A stretch of 64,000 nt of DNA from Prosthecochloris marina (GCF_003182595.1 NZ_PDNZ01000001.1:310001-374000), one strand, 5' to 3'. Positions 36,409-47,026 are shown, counted from the first letter of the stretch. Notes: a model not told the origin generated them from the sequence alone. Made by a program: numbers and translations.

Positions 36409-38300
36409 GATGTATCACCTTCATTGGTTCCGGAAGCGTGTCTGAAACCATGTGAAAAGGCGGGATCGTACAGTTTCGATCTCTCTTCCCTGGCACCCAC
36501 GGCTTCACCGACAACAAGAAGCATCGTGCGCGTTTTTCCACTTTTCGCAACCAAAGATGCAAGATCGACAAGCGATCCCCGCCATACCTGTTCATCATCC
36601 CAGGTCAAACGGTAGCAAACCGCTACCGGCGTGGATGGAGCATAATGAAGCAGGAGTTCTTGCTGGATCTCCCCCGCCCATTCTGCACTCAGGAATAAGC
36701 AGATTGTAGCCTGGGAACGTGCCAGCTCACCGAGAGCTTCCTTTTCCGGCACAGCCGTTCTCCCGTTAAAACGGGTCAGTATGATCGTCTGCACTTTTTC
36801 AGGAATGGTGAACTGGGATTTCAGCGTTGCCGCTGCAGCCTGAAAAGACGATACGCCGGGAACGATGCTGTACTCCATGCCGCTCGACTCGAACCAGGCC
36901 ATCTGTTCCTGAATTGCGCCGTAGATCGAAGGGTCGCCGGTATGCAGCCTGACAATGCACTTCCCCTGTCGGTAAAACTCGCTGATAAGTAAAAACTGCT
37001 CTTCAAGGGTCATCGAAGCGGAACTCCTCACGACTGCTCCGGGTTTGGCGTAATGGGTCAGTTTTTCCGGCACAAGGCTTCCTGCATAAAGGATAAGATC
37101 CGCTGTTTCCAGCAAATGTTTCCCCCTGACCGTTACCAGTCCGGGATCACCCGGCCCTGCACCGACAATGAGGATACGGCCTTTACGAACCGCGGTTCTG
37201 TCGATACTGACGGCAAAAGTGTAGTGGCGTGGCTCATTTTCCCTGCAGCCCGGAAGAACGACTTTCTTTTTTTCAACCACCCACCTGTTTTCGCCTGCCA
37301 GCAAAGCTGCCGAAGCCTCAGCCACACTATGCACCCCAACCTTCCGATACACCACCTCTGATGGATTGGGTACCCCCTCGACACCTTCGAGAAGATCCGG
37401 TGCGAATCCATGCAAAGGAATGCCGAAATTTTCAGCAGCAAGCCTGAAGGCTTTTTCCTGTATTTTGAAATCAACGGAACCGAAGGCCTTGAGTGAAGAA
37501 GGTGAAAGACCGTTTTGCTCCAACTCTCCGGCAAACGATACGGCAAACGTCTCAGGATCGATATCTTTTTCACAGCCGAGTCCGGCACACAAAACCTTCG
37601 GACGATAGAAAAAAGAGGGCACCTGCACCGGAAGAACACGTGGTGTTACGGCCAGGAGCAGGCTGCATGCGCTAAAGTCAATATCTTCGTAGTTGTAAAC
37701 GACCGAGACAAAAGGTGCTTTGCTTCGCTCGAGATAATCGGTCACCTCATCCCTCGTTTCAAGCAGCAGTACCGTCGGCTCGTGATTGACGAACAACGAC
37801 ATCGCAGCGGCAAACGATTTTCCTTTGTTTCCCGAATGAAATTCCACCGACCACCCCTGATCACGACCAAGAATATCGAGGCTCCACAATCCCTGTACAT
37901 CACTCGATGTCGTAATGACCGGGCGTGCGCCGATCAAACGGGCGACAAGCCCTGCCAGCTCGTTTCCACCACCGACATGGCCCGACAGAACAGACTGCAC
38001 AAAAACCCCGCGTTCATCACAATTGATGACTGCCGGGTCTGAATATTTGTCCTTGATGACAGGAGCAATCGCGCGCACGCATATACCAAGTGCACCGATG
38101 AAGATAAACACATCGTAATAACTAAAATTATCACGTGTGAACTCGACAATACCATTAACCGATGTCACTCCTTCAAATTGGCGTGAAGAGAAAATTTCAG
38201 CCCTGTAACCGGAAACTGCTTCAAGATGCTTTTTCAGACAACGGGCAACCAATATCCCGTTGTCCGAAGAAGCCAGAATCGCAATGGTTTGCATAATCAA
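36405..38300 (-). CDS. cbiGF: CbiG-CbiF fusion: cobalt-precorrin-5A hydrolase and precorrin-4 C11-methyltransferase
   Basis: Residues 1 to about 370 are Cbi[28 protein letters not shown] and a C-terminal lobe with [11 protein letters not shown]. Residues 374-631 are CbiF/Cob[41 protein letters not shown] and [12 protein letters not shown]. CbiF methylates C11 and CbiG opens the resulting delta-lactone and releases acetaldehyde, so the two act consecutively. Start and stop overlap the neighbours by 4 nt. Confidence 0.94.
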   Translation of the reverse strand: MIMQTIAILASSDNGILVARCLKKHLEAVSGYRAEIFSSRQFEGVTSVNGIVEFTRDNFSYYDVFIFIGALGICVRAIAPVIKDKYSDPAVINCDERGVFVQSVLSGHVGGGNELAGLVARLIGARPVITTSSDVQGLWSLDILGRDQGWSVEFHSGNKGKSFAAAMSLFVNHEPTVLLLETRDEVTDYLERSKAPFVSVVYNYEDIDFSACSLLLAVTPRVLPVQVPSFFYRPKVLCAGLGCEKDIDPETFAVSFAGELEQNGLSPSSLKAFGSVDFKIQEKAFRLAAENFGIPLHGFAPDLLEGVEGVPNPSEVVYRKVGVHSVAEASAALLAGENRWVVEKKKVVLPGCRENEPRHYTFAVSIDRTAVRKGRILIVGAGPGDPGLVTVRGKHLLETADLILYAGSLVPEKLTHYAKPGAVVRSSASMTLEEQFLLISEFYRQGKCIVRLHTGDPSIYGAIQEQMAWFESSGMEYSIVPGVSSFQAAAATLKSQFTIPEKVQTIILTRFNGRTAVPEKEALGELARSQATICLFLSAEWAGEIQQELLLHYAPSTPVAVCYRLTWDDEQVWRGSLVDLASLVAKSGKTRTMLLVVGEAVGAREERSKLYDPAFSHGFRHASGTNEGDTS

Positions 38301-39508
38301 GCTTTCCTGGTTTTTTCCGCCGCCGCAACCGTAATCACGTTGAACTCATCGACAGCTATTTTCATATCTTCAAAAATCCTGTAGTTGTATTGTCCTGCCT
38401 GTTGATGAAATTGCTCAAGGCTTTCGGACTGCACTGCGTTGATCACAACTCGCCCACCAATGGAAAGCAACGGATCGATACAGGCGAACATTTCTTCAAG
38501 ACGCCCGCCATGCCCCCCGATAAACACGGCATCGACTGTTTCCTGATCGCCGGTATACGCGCTATGTTCCTGTAAAAAAAAATCTCCCATTACCTGCCGG
38601 ATACCCGGAGCGCTGCATTTTTTACTGTTGTGCTCGAGAAGCACAGAGCACTCGCTGCGCTTTTCGAACGCCGTGATGTCGATCTCCGGAAAAAGAAGCC
38701 TTGCCTCGACCGAAACCGAACCCGTACAAAATCCGATATCCCAGAAATTACGTGCATTGACAAGACCGAGCCGGGAAAGTGTTGCCAGGCGAACAGGCAT
38801 CTTGGTGATCATGTTGGGACGACCTCTCAACCCTTCGAACGTACTGTCCGGAATCCCGAAAAGCTTGACATGAGGCTGGAAAGCGGAGAGGATGATGCAG
38901 TTAAGCTCGTGAAACGAAAGCCGGACGGCATCTTCCAGACCATACTCACAGACCCGCTCTTCCGCTCCCCCGAGCGCCTCTCCAACGATCATGGTATATT
39001 CTGAAAAACCAAACTCGAGCATTCGCTTTGCAACAACAGCAGGAGTTTTCCTCCAGTCGGTCAGGACTCCGATCAGTTGCGCCCCCTCTATCAGGGCACA
39101 ATCAAGCTCTTGCCAGCCTCTACCCGTAAGAGAAGCATAACGCATCGACTGATAGGGCATCCTGCAACGATGAGCCAGAAGCTGCAAACTGTGAAACGAC
39201 GGGTAGTACGTATAAACGGCATCCGGAAAAGCCTTCTGTAACGTAGCGCCGAACCCGTAAAACAGAGGATCTCCCGAAGTAAACGCCAGAATCGGTCCTG
39301 GCTCTTCCTTGAAAGCCACCAAAACCTTCCCGATAGGCGGTTTGATGGTTATCCAGTCACTATCGTGGGGCAAAATGGAAGCGACGATCCCTCTGTGGCG
39401 TTCACCACCTGCAAAAACCCTGTGTTGGCTTACCGCCAATCTTGCATCCTCGGTAAGCTCCGGCTCAGGGTTATCGGTCAATCCAACAACTGTAATACGA
39501 TCAGACAT
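38297..39508 (-). CDS. cbiET: CbiE-CbiT fusion: precorrin-6B C5,15-methyltransferase/C12 decarboxylase
   Basis: The 403-residue protein has an N-terminal CbiE methyltransferase domain (1 to about 205; [33 protein letters not shown]) and a C-terminal CbiT domain (from about 215; [36 protein letters not shown]). This CobL-like arrangement methylates C5 and C15 and decarboxylates ring C acetate. It overlaps cbiHC by 8 nt and cbiGF by 4 nt. Confidence 0.94.
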   Translation of the reverse strand: MSDRITVVGLTDNPEPELTEDARLAVSQHRVFAGGERHRGIVASILPHDSDWITIKPPIGKVLVAFKEEPGPILAFTSGDPLFYGFGATLQKAFPDAVYTYYPSFHSLQLLAHRCRMPYQSMRYASLTGRGWQELDCALIEGAQLIGVLTDWRKTPAVVAKRMLEFGFSEYTMIVGEALGGAEERVCEYGLEDAVRLSFHELNCIILSAFQPHVKLFGIPDSTFEGLRGRPNMITKMPVRLATLSRLGLVNARNFWDIGFCTGSVSVEARLLFPEIDITAFEKRSECSVLLEHNSKKCSAPGIRQVMGDFFLQEHSAYTGDQETVDAVFIGGHGGRLEEMFACIDPLLSIGGRVVINAVQSESLEQFHQQAGQYNYRIFEDMKIAVDEFNVITVAAAEKTRKA

Positions 39509-40907
39509 CTCTTCCGGGCATCATGGTTTCGGCATCATCGAGGCTCAAGGCTGCATTTACGATAGTCGCCGCGACAGTACTTCCGCCTTTTCTTCCTTCG
39601 ATAATGACCGCAGGGATTTTTCCTATTACGGCTTTCAACCTCAGTTTCGATTCAATGACATTGACAAAGCCTACCGGAGCTCCGATAATCCCCATAGGGC
39701 TATATCGTTTGCGACACAAAAGATCCGAAAGCTCGATCAGGGCTGTCGGTGCATTGCCGACAACATACAGCGCATCAGGGTGTTCCTCTACAGCAAGTCG
39801 CATACCTGCCTGTGTGCGGGTGATACCCTGATCGCTGGCAAGAGATTGAACTCTCGGATCGTCCAGATAACAGATCACTTCAATGCCATATCTCTCGATC
39901 GCTGCTTTTCTAAAACCCGACCGGACCATGGTCACATCAGTAATGATAGTCGCGCCTCCTGCAGTTAATTTTTCATGCAGCTGCTCTACCGCCCGGGGAG
40001 TGGTATAAAGAATATCTTCGAAATCAAAATCAGCGGTCGTATGAATGGCGTGCATCATCGCCCACTTGGTATCGTAAGCATAGCCACTTCGTTTCAATCG
40101 CTTTTCAATCGCACTGAAACTGTTGCTCATGATCGACTGTCCAACGCTCATACTCCCTGTAGCTCCTGGAGAAAAGTAACCCCTTGGCGTGATCATTCTG
40201 CAGCCTTCGGCGAAAGTCTGTCGGTTACCGATTATCATAACACTGAACATGTCGAGTGTTTCCGGATCGAAATCGGAAAGAGTAGTGATAACAATACTCT
40301 CGTTGTCCCTTTCGGCATGACGCACGATACCGACAGGAGTGTCACCCGAACGCTCTGCCAGAAAAAGCTCCTTGAGCCTGTAAATCTGCCAGTATCTCCC
40401 GTTGCTTTTCGGGTTGTATACGGCAGTCACAAAATCAGCGCTCGCTGCCGCTCTGATGCGCTGTTCGATAACGTTCCAGGGAGTGAGAAGATCGGAAAGA
40501 GAAATAACACAAAAATCATGCCCTGTCGGGGCTCCAAGCTTTGCTGCCGCTGCCTGAAAAGCACTTATTCCCGGCTGAATACTGACGGCGACATTGTCAT
40601 AATCCTTTTTTTGCGACATTTCCATAACCAGAGGCGCCATCCCGTAAACCCCCGCATCCCCTGAACTGACAACAACAACATTCATGCCCTCGAGAGCGAG
40701 AGTGAATGCCCTCTTGGCACGGTCACGCTCTTTTTTCATCCCACTATCGATCAAAAGAACATGCTCAGGTATGAAATGCTCTATCAGTCGTATGTAATAG
40801 TTATAGCCGATAACGGCATCCGCCTCCCGTATAGCAGAAAGTACGCGCGGCGCAATCAGATCGAGGCTCCCTGGTCCCAATCCGACAACTGTTATTTTTC
40901 CGGACAT
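39501..40907 (-). CDS. cbiHC: CbiH-CbiC fusion: precorrin-3B C17-methyltransferase and precorrin-8 methylmutase
   Basis: Residues 1 to about 245 are CbiH/CobJ (TVVGLGPGSLDLIAPR, VVSSGDAGVYGMA, PGISAFQAAAAKLGAP). From about 260 onward is CbiC/CobH: SAIEKRLKRSGY, TDVTMVRSGF, VVGNAPTALIEL and PVGFVNVIESK. CbiH performs the ring contraction and C17 methylation; CbiC migrates the C11 methyl to C12 near the end of ring synthesis. The fused steps are not consecutive, unlike CbiGF. It overlaps cbiL by 16 nt. Confidence 0.94.
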   Translation of the reverse strand: MSGKITVVGLGPGSLDLIAPRVLSAIREADAVIGYNYYIRLIEHFIPEHVLLIDSGMKKERDRAKRAFTLALEGMNVVVVSSGDAGVYGMAPLVMEMSQKKDYDNVAVSIQPGISAFQAAAAKLGAPTGHDFCVISLSDLLTPWNVIEQRIRAAASADFVTAVYNPKSNGRYWQIYRLKELFLAERSGDTPVGIVRHAERDNESIVITTLSDFDPETLDMFSVMIIGNRQTFAEGCRMITPRGYFSPGATGSMSVGQSIMSNSFSAIEKRLKRSGYAYDTKWAMMHAIHTTADFDFEDILYTTPRAVEQLHEKLTAGGATIITDVTMVRSGFRKAAIERYGIEVICYLDDPRVQSLASDQGITRTQAGMRLAVEEHPDALYVVGNAPTALIELSDLLCRKRYSPMGIIGAPVGFVNVIESKLRLKAVIGKIPAVIIEGRKGGSTVAATIVNAALSLDDAETMMPGRDV

Positions 40908-41692
40908 AGGTTTCTAGAAGATTGATCCTTATTGAATAAAATTATCAGAGAAAAATATGGTATGCGCCGTGATTCGAGATCATTGAGGCTACGACTCACA
41001 AACTCACGCGGTGTACCGAGATATTCGGCATACACAAAACCGATTCTTTTCTTCTCAAGGTATGAGTAAAGCTTTTCGCCAAAAAGGGATAACTTCATCA
41101 CAACCACCGTTTCATACCTGTCCAGGCACTTATCGAGCTCATCTGTACTTTCAAAATCGGGGAGAACAAGAACTTTATCCGATCCGAGAGCTAACGGTAC
41201 ATGCGCAGAAGCTCCCGCAGCGACAAAAGCCGGTACCCCGGCAATCATTTCCACAGTAACCGAGGCTTTTTTCAGTCTTTCGAGCAAGTGTCCAAACGTA
41301 CTGTACAACCCTGCGTCCCCAATACATACAACCGCGATACATAAGCTGTTTTCAAGGTCCTGCATGATAGAGGAAAAAGCCTTGTCATAAACCTTGTCAA
41401 CCTCTTTTCTGGACATTGTCATGGCAACAGGCATGCTTTTCAGCCTGGTCTCCGAGATACTGTGCATCTTCAGAATTTCAAGTGCAAAGCTGTTGACTTC
41501 GCCTGATCGGGTCAAGGTCGCCGGGTAATAGATCTTATCAGCTCGAGCAAGAACCTTTATCGCTTTGATGGTCACAAGCTCCGGGTCTCCCGGTCCCAGT
41601 GAAACCCCGTAAACCTTACTTCTCAATGTTGAATCTTTTTTCGATTGAATTCCCTTTCCTTCAAAGCACTTTTTCCCCGACCGTATGTTCAT
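40892..41692 (-). CDS. cbiL: Cobalt-precorrin-2 C20-methyltransferase
   Basis: The 266-residue protein has VYGVSLGPGDPELVTIKAI, VVCIGDAGLYSTFGHLLERL and AGVPAFVAAGASAHVPLA, matching CbiL/CobI. It adds the C20 methyl. It is the first long gene after the riboswitch at 41807-42054. ATG 41692 gives about 25 residues before the core; it overlaps the end of a short ORF (41661-41801). Confidence 0.93.
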   Translation of the reverse strand: MNIRSGKKCFEGKGIQSKKDSTLRSKVYGVSLGPGDPELVTIKAIKVLARADKIYYPATLTRSGEVNSFALEILKMHSISETRLKSMPVAMTMSRKEVDKVYDKAFSSIMQDLENSLCIAVVCIGDAGLYSTFGHLLERLKKASVTVEMIAGVPAFVAAGASAHVPLALGSDKVLVLPDFESTDELDKCLDRYETVVVMKLSLFGEKLYSYLEKKRIGFVYAEYLGTPREFVSRSLNDLESRRIPYFSLIILFNKDQSSRNLCPEK

Positions 41693-41801
41693 AAGAAGCT
41701 GCCGAAAGAACCATCAATCCATACCAGGAAAAAAGATTGGTCTTTTCAGCAAGAGCACGGCAAAAAAAAAAGATGCGTGAAGCAGAAAGAGTTATTGCCA
41801 T
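41661..41801 (-). CDS. Short leader ORF overlapping the cbiL start
   Basis: A 46-codon ORF (MAITLSASRIFFFCRAL...) starts 5 nt after the L13 hairpin and ends 32 nt inside cbiL in another frame, an arrangement that would allow translational coupling. It contains a run of ten T. No family is recognised. It may be a leader peptide or a chance ORF. Confidence 0.3.
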   Translation of the reverse strand: MAITLSASRIFFFCRALAEKTNLFSWYGLMVLSAASYEHTVGEKVL

Positions 41802-41806
41802 CTGCA

Positions 41807-42054
41807 GACTATATCCCGTAGTCCGATATTTATAAGCGACAAATGACTGGCAGGTCTCCTGACTATCGCGGAATTTCTACTGACAACCTTCCCGCTTTTT
41901 CCGGGCGGAAAAATGCAGTGATTATCAGTAACCGTTTTCTTCAATGCACGAGGCCATGAACTGAAAAAGACAGTAAAACCGCTGAACAGTTGCGGGTACA
42001 GTGTACGATTTTCACGTACTTCCCTATTCTCCGGCTTTTAAACCGGCACCAGCC
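41807..42054 (-). promoter_or_regulatory. Cobalamin riboswitch upstream of the cbi ring operon
   Basis: The minus-strand aptamer (about 41845-42054) shows GGTGCCGGTTTAAAAGCCGG, AATAGGGAAGTACGTGAA, CACTGTACCCGCAACTGT, ATCACTGCA, CGGGAAGG and AGTCAGGAGACCTGCC. The hairpin GACTA-CGGGATA-TAGTC (41807-41823) supplies L13. It closely resembles the copy at 32228-32475, including a shared TTGTTCTTTCTTTT upstream. Confidence 0.94.
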
Positions 42055-42085
42055 AAAAAAAGAAAGAACAATGTTTATAGTGCGT

Positions 42086-42114
42086 TATATACCAAAAATA
42101 ATTTTAAAGGGCAA
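42086..42114 (-). promoter_or_regulatory. Possible promoter of the cbi operon
   Basis: TTGCCC and TATATA on the minus strand are spaced 17 nt apart, between the SRPBCC gene stop and the riboswitch. Confidence 0.4.
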
Positions 42115-42125
42115 TGATACAAACA

Positions 42126-42599
42126 TCAGGCAGCCTTGGTCTCTCCGAAAATTTCCCCGATTTTTCTGCGCCGGTAGGCAAAAACATACTCGAGTCTGCT
42201 ATGGATAAGAAGCATATCGAGCATTTTACCGAAAAAGCCAAAGGGAATTTTATACTCTATTATATCAGTCACTTCGACTCCTCCGGGAATTTCCTTGAAA
42301 AGATGCCTGTGATGCCAGTACTCATAAGGCCCTTCTTTCTGCTCATCCTCGAATCCACGGAGCCGGTCAACATGCGTTATCCTGGTAGTCCACTTGACCG
42401 GAAAATCGAAAAAAGGAAAAAGCTTGTAACTGACAATCATTCCCTTCTCCAAATAACCGATTTTGTCCTTGTTGGTTATTCTCATATGCATTTCCTTGGG
42501 CGTTATGTATACAAGATTCATGGGATCGGCAAAAAAATCCCACACCTCTTCTATTTCCGCAGGTATTTTCTGTGTATATATCAACCTGTTCGCATTCAT
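42126..42599 (-). CDS. SRPBCC (START/Bet v 1-like) family protein
   Basis: The 157-residue protein has the pattern of polyketide-cyclase/dehydrase-like SRPBCC proteins: IPAEIEEVWDFFADPMNL near the N-terminus, a run of short beta strands (WTTRITHV, YWHHRHLFKEIPGGVEVTD) and a long C-terminal helix (RLEYVFAYRRRKIGEIF). The fold binds hydrophobic ligands; no function can be assigned. It lies upstream of the cbi promoter on the same strand. Confidence 0.8.
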   Translation of the reverse strand: MNANRLIYTQKIPAEIEEVWDFFADPMNLVYITPKEMHMRITNKDKIGYLEKGMIVSYKLFPFFDFPVKWTTRITHVDRLRGFEDEQKEGPYEYWHHRHLFKEIPGGVEVTDIIEYKIPFGFFGKMLDMLLIHSRLEYVFAYRRRKIGEIFGETKAA

Positions 42600-42803
42600 G
42601 ATCGCATAAAACTTGTTTGCTTGTGGTATTGAATCTTTTTGTAATTATTCACAGTATCATATACTAACTGCATAACCACGTAAAACTATCCCTTTCGAAA
42701 CAGTGGATCCATACTGTTTTACCCTTTTAGGAAACATCTGTTTTTCTATATTTTTTCTCTGCTTTTGATGAATTAAAAGCAATGTGAAACACTGGACACG
42801 GAA

Positions 42804-43217
42804 ATGGTAAAAGCTACAGTTACAGCAATTCTGTCACCCTCCGAAGCTGAAAGATCGACAGTTCTTCTGACACAAAGAACTGTCGATCCGTTCAAAAACC
42901 GCTGGTGTTTCCCTGGAGGACATATCGACACAGGAGAAACAGCTGAAGCTGCTGTTATCCGTGAAACCGCGGAAGAAACCGGTCTTTCATTGCGATCACC
43001 GGTCTTTCTGGGCTATTGTGATGAAATTTTTCCCGAATGCGGCTTCCATGCTGTTGTCCTGATGTTCTACGGAACAGCATCGGGAACACTCCAGCCCCAA
43101 CCGGGTGAAGTGTCCAACATAGGTTGGTTTTCGATCGGTCATGCCCGCAAACTCACTCTTGCCTTCAATCATAAGGAAGTTCTTTGGCGCTATGAAAAGC
43201 ATCTTGAAACCATGTAA
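42804..43217 (+). CDS. Nudix hydrolase
   Basis: The 137-residue protein contains a perfect Nudix box, G-x5-E-x7-REUxEExGU, in [20 protein letters not shown] plus TGL. These enzymes hydrolyse nucleoside diphosphates linked to another group; Mg2+ is bound by the box glutamates. [10 protein letters not shown] suggests a MutT/NUDT15-like substrate. It overlaps the following binding-protein gene by 26 nt. Confidence 0.9.
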   Translation: MVKATVTAILSPSEAERSTVLLTQRTVDPFKNRWCFPGGHIDTGETAEAAVIRETAEETGLSLRSPVFLGYCDEIFPECGFHAVVLMFYGTASGTLQPQPGEVSNIGWFSIGHARKLTLAFNHKEVLWRYEKHLETM

Positions 43218-44082
43218 GTCCACATTTTTTTTATTCATTCTCATTTCCGTATTCCTCAGTGGATGTGGAAAAGCGCAAAAAAAAGAAACAACAGGAAGCT
43301 CTTCGGGTAAACCGACGATTGTCAGCCTTGCCCCCAGCATCACGGAAATGATCTATGCGATAGGAGCGGAGCAACAACTTATCGGCAGAACAAGCGCATG
43401 CGATTGGCCGGTTGATGTAAAAAAAGTTCAGGTTGTCGGGGCTTTCGGCCAACCATCCCTCGAGATCATAACCAGCCTCACACCAGACCTTGTCGTCGAT
43501 ATCGATCTTGTCGATGAAAACATGGGAGAAAAAATAACCGCACTTGGCATCGGGCGGGAACACTTGAGCATTCATTCTCCGGAAGACATCCCCGCCGCAC
43601 TTCGCAAGCTTGGCGAATTGACGGACAACAGTGAACAAGCCGATAGCCTTGCGCTTACCATTGAAGATGGTCTGGAAAATTTCAGGAATGTAATCGACGA
43701 CACCGCTTTACCTCCGAAAGTGTACCTGGAAATATGGGATGATCCCCTCTGGACCGGAGGAAAAAACAGCTACGTCTCCTCCCTCATCGCCTATGCTGGA
43801 GGCCAGAATATAGGAGATGCTGCTGAAAAGGAATATTTTGAAGTTTCCCCCGAATGGGTTATCAGACAAAACCCTGATATCATCGCCTGTATGTACATGT
43901 CGAGAGAAAGTGATGTCGCTGCAAAAATAGCCTCGAGACCCGGCTGGGAACATATCGAGGCCGTAAAAAGGCAAAAAATTTATGACAATTTTGACAACAG
44001 CGTATTTCTCCGCCCCGGTCCGCGCGTTCTTGAAGGCATAGAACAACTCAGACTCATTATTGGAGCTGCAGGCAAGGAATGA
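43192..44082 (+). CDS. btuF: Periplasmic cobalamin/metal-chelate binding lipoprotein (BtuF-like), orphan
   Basis: ATG 43192 ([13 protein letters not shown]) opens a lipoprotein signal with lipobox FLSGCGK. The mature 296-residue protein has BtuF-type blocks: [49 protein letters not shown], and a late [14 protein letters not shown]. No permease or ATPase is adjacent, so it may serve one of the importers encoded elsewhere. It is more like classical BtuF than the three other binding proteins here. Confidence 0.87.
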   Translation: MKSILKPCKSTFFLFILISVFLSGCGKAQKKETTGSSSGKPTIVSLAPSITEMIYAIGAEQQLIGRTSACDWPVDVKKVQVVGAFGQPSLEIITSLTPDLVVDIDLVDENMGEKITALGIGREHLSIHSPEDIPAALRKLGELTDNSEQADSLALTIEDGLENFRNVIDDTALPPKVYLEIWDDPLWTGGKNSYVSSLIAYAGGQNIGDAAEKEYFEVSPEWVIRQNPDIIACMYMSRESDVAAKIASRPGWEHIEAVKRQKIYDNFDNSVFLRPGPRVLEGIEQLRLIIGAAGKE

Positions 44083-44191
44083 CGTTTGCAGCCAGAAGGC
44101 GAATCAGACGAATAAGGTTAAAAGAGGAAAAAAGCGGCCAATTTTATATCTTTCCGGCTTTACTATTACTTATTATAAACAGCCTCCCTGC

Positions 44192-45469
44192 ATGAAGAAG
44201 TCACCTTTGGCGATATTGTTTTTGACAGTGCTGCTCGACCTCATAGGATTCGGTATTGTGCTGCCTCTTCTTCCAACATACGCCAAAGATCTTGGGGCAA
44301 GTCCCTTTATGATCGGTCTCATTGCCGCTACTTATGCAAGCATGCAGTTTCTCTTCTCGCCTGTCTGGGGAAGGCTCAGTGATTTCATTGGCCGAAGGCC
44401 GGTCATGCTTGGCAGTATTTTTGTCGCTTCGATTTCCTATCTGTTTTTTGCAAAAGCATCGACAATTCCCCTGCTTATTCTCGCCCGAGCTCTTTCAGGC
44501 ATCGGATCGGCAAACATCGCTGCTGCCCAAGCTTACATAACCGACGTTACTGACAGTAACAGCAGATCCAAAGCAATGGGTATGCTGGGAGCTGCGTTCG
44601 GGATAGGTTTTATCATCGGTCCATTGATCGGCGGTGTAATCAAGACCAATTTCGGAATTGAAATGGTAGGCTTCATCGCAGCAGCGCTTATCGGTTTCGA
44701 TTTCATCCTCGCACTTTTCTTTCTCCCCGAATCCAACAAAGAAGCAAAAAAGATTTCGGATTACCTTGGTAGCGCCAGGAAGCCTTCCGGCAAGCCCCTG
44801 CTTTTCTCCATAAGAGAAAAGTCGGCGAACTATCTTGGAGGGATGGTTCAAGCGGTAAGCTCCCCACCTATAGCTTTGCTCCTGAGTGCAAACTTCATAT
44901 TCACATTCGGCATTGTCAATATGCAGATTGCGTCGATTCTCCTCTGGAAGGAATATTTCCTGGCTTCGGACCAGCAGATAGGCTACTTGTTTGCCTACGT
45001 AGGGGTCATTTCCGTTGTTGTGCAAGGAGGATTGATAAACCAGCTCAACAAGCGTTTCGGCGAACACAAGCTTTTCCTCTGGGGACACTTGACAACATTC
45101 ATAGGGGTATTTTTTATACCGTTCATACCACAGACAACACTGTTCACCCTTGGACTGGGAATCCTTTTTTTCTTTGCTATTGGCACAAGTCTCGCCAATC
45201 CTATCAATATTTCCATGCTCTCTCTTTACAGCTATACACAAAAACAGGGACAAATAATGGGTTATGGACAGTCCATAAATTCTCTTGCAAGAATTTTCGG
45301 GCCTGTATGCGGCAGCATGCTCTACGGCATACTCCCGTCGATGCCGTTTATTGTAGCCGGCATCCTGATGGTAGCCGGAACCGTCATATCCCTGAGTTTG
45401 TTCAGATACAAAATAGAAGCGTTTGATGCAACGCCCGAATCACCGGTAAGTCCGCAAACGGTTGAATAG
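44192..45469 (+). CDS. Major facilitator superfamily transporter (drug/tetracycline-type)
   Basis: ATG 44192 ([20 protein letters not shown]) is chosen, as upstream codons lack membrane character. About 425 residues form twelve hydrophobic segments. The loop 2-3 motif [14 protein letters not shown] and the antiporter motif C-like [16 protein letters not shown] identify the H+-antiporter drug-efflux branch. The substrate is unknown. It is followed 42 nt later by the nucleotidyltransferase gene. Confidence 0.88.
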   Translation: MKKSPLAILFLTVLLDLIGFGIVLPLLPTYAKDLGASPFMIGLIAATYASMQFLFSPVWGRLSDFIGRRPVMLGSIFVASISYLFFAKASTIPLLILARALSGIGSANIAAAQAYITDVTDSNSRSKAMGMLGAAFGIGFIIGPLIGGVIKTNFGIEMVGFIAAALIGFDFILALFFLPESNKEAKKISDYLGSARKPSGKPLLFSIREKSANYLGGMVQAVSSPPIALLLSANFIFTFGIVNMQIASILLWKEYFLASDQQIGYLFAYVGVISVVVQGGLINQLNKRFGEHKLFLWGHLTTFIGVFFIPFIPQTTLFTLGLGILFFFAIGTSLANPINISMLSLYSYTQKQGQIMGYGQSINSLARIFGPVCGSMLYGILPSMPFIVAGILMVAGTVISLSLFRYKIEAFDATPESPVSPQTVE

Positions 45470-45511
45470 CTGAAAAAAGGAAGATTATTTTTCGAGAACT
45501 CAGATAGTGTT

Positions 45512-46963
45512 ATGTCCTGCAAGGAAAAACTGCCATACAACGCTCTTCCAGACATTCTTTACCGGATCGGTGATATTGCAGACCGGTCAGATACCCCCTG
45601 TTATCTCGTCGGCGGCTACGTCAGAGATGTCTTGATGCGTAAAACAAGCCAGGACATCGATATTATGATTATCGGCGAACCTGTGCCATTTGCGAAAACA
45701 ATCAAACAAGAACTGAAAGGCAGGAATTTTGTTGTCTTTGAAAGATTCAGGACAGTCCGTCTTGAACTGGAAACCCATGATAGCGGGACGATTCTGCTCG
45801 AAATAGTGGGAGCCCGGAAGGAAAGCTACAATGCCGATTCACGAAAACCCATAACCGAAATCGGATCGCTTGAGGATGATCTTTCAAGGCGGGACTTTTC
45901 TATCAATGCGATGGCAGTGCCACTGAACCAAGAAAATCGAAACTGCCTCATCGATCTTTTCGACGGTTACGGTGATCTTCGGAAAAAGATTTTGAAAACT
46001 CCTCTTGAGCCTGAAAAAACCTTTTCCGACGACCCTTTGCGCATGATGAGGGCGGCAAGATTCTCGAGCCAGCTCGATTTTCAGCTTGACAGGAAGACAA
46101 TGACGGCAATGTCTTCCATGGCGGAAAGAATCAGAATTGTCTCGAAAGAGCGCGTAAGTGTAGAATTTCTGAAAATCATAGCGAGCCCTAAACCCTCTGT
46201 AGGGCTCATGATCCTTTACAAAACCGGCATCCTGCACGAAATATTCCCCGAACTTACCGCCATGGCAGGGGTAGAACAGGTCGATGGTCTTGGGCATAAG
46301 GATACGCTGCTTCATACCTTCCAGGTAGTCGACAAACTATCCGAGAACAGCGACAATCCGTGGCTCAGAATTGCAGCCCTGCTCCACGACATTGCAAAAC
46401 CTCTTACCAAACGTTTCAGCAAATCATCCGGCTGGACCTTTCACGGACACGAAGTTGTAGGAACCAAGCTCGCCCGGAAAATATTCAACTCGATGCGCTG
46501 GCCGCTCGAACCGCTCCCCTATGTACAGAAAATGATACGCCTGCACCATCGCCCAATTCCTCTTTCAAAAGGAGAAATCACCGATTCGGCAGTAAGAAGA
46601 CTGATGTACGAAGCTGGCGAAGACCTTGACGATCTGATGAAGCTTTGCAGAGCCGACGTAACCAGCAAGAATCCCGGCAAGGTCAAGAGAATCATGAACA
46701 ACTTCAACATCGTGGAAAGAAAAATAACGGAGGTCGCCGAAAAAGATCTGCTTGCAAAATGGAGACCTCCTATCGACGGCTGTGATATTATGAAAGCTCT
46801 TGGCCTTTCCGAGGGGAGAATCGTCGGCATCATAAAGAAAAAAATGGAAGCCGCTGTCATCGAAGGAGAAATACCTTACAACCGTGAGGCTGCTCTCGAC
46901 TATATAAAAAAAACATACCGGGAGATGCAGAACTCACAACAGGCAGCCATAAGTAAAAAGTAA
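45512..46963 (+). CDS. CCA-adding/poly(A) polymerase-type nucleotidyltransferase with HD domain
   Basis: The 483-residue protein has the class II nucleotidyltransferase head CYLVGGYVRDVLMRKTSQDI with catalytic DID (TSQDIDIMIIGE), RRDFSINAMA, DPLRMMRAARF, and a central HD phosphohydrolase domain (AALLHDIAKP, FHGHEVVG). Such enzymes add or repair the tRNA 3'-CCA end. Whether it makes CCA or only part of it cannot be told; some bacteria split the job. Confidence 0.92.
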   Translation: MSCKEKLPYNALPDILYRIGDIADRSDTPCYLVGGYVRDVLMRKTSQDIDIMIIGEPVPFAKTIKQELKGRNFVVFERFRTVRLELETHDSGTILLEIVGARKESYNADSRKPITEIGSLEDDLSRRDFSINAMAVPLNQENRNCLIDLFDGYGDLRKKILKTPLEPEKTFSDDPLRMMRAARFSSQLDFQLDRKTMTAMSSMAERIRIVSKERVSVEFLKIIASPKPSVGLMILYKTGILHEIFPELTAMAGVEQVDGLGHKDTLLHTFQVVDKLSENSDNPWLRIAALLHDIAKPLTKRFSKSSGWTFHGHEVVGTKLARKIFNSMRWPLEPLPYVQKMIRLHHRPIPLSKGEITDSAVRRLMYEAGEDLDDLMKLCRADVTSKNPGKVKRIMNNFNIVERKITEVAEKDLLAKWRPPIDGCDIMKALGLSEGRIVGIIKKKMEAAVIEGEIPYNREAALDYIKKTYREMQNSQQAAISKK

Positions 46964-47026
46964 ATGATATATTAAGGTTTTTCGAAAATCCGGATCCGGC
47001 AACCGGATCCCCAAAAAAAGAGCGTA

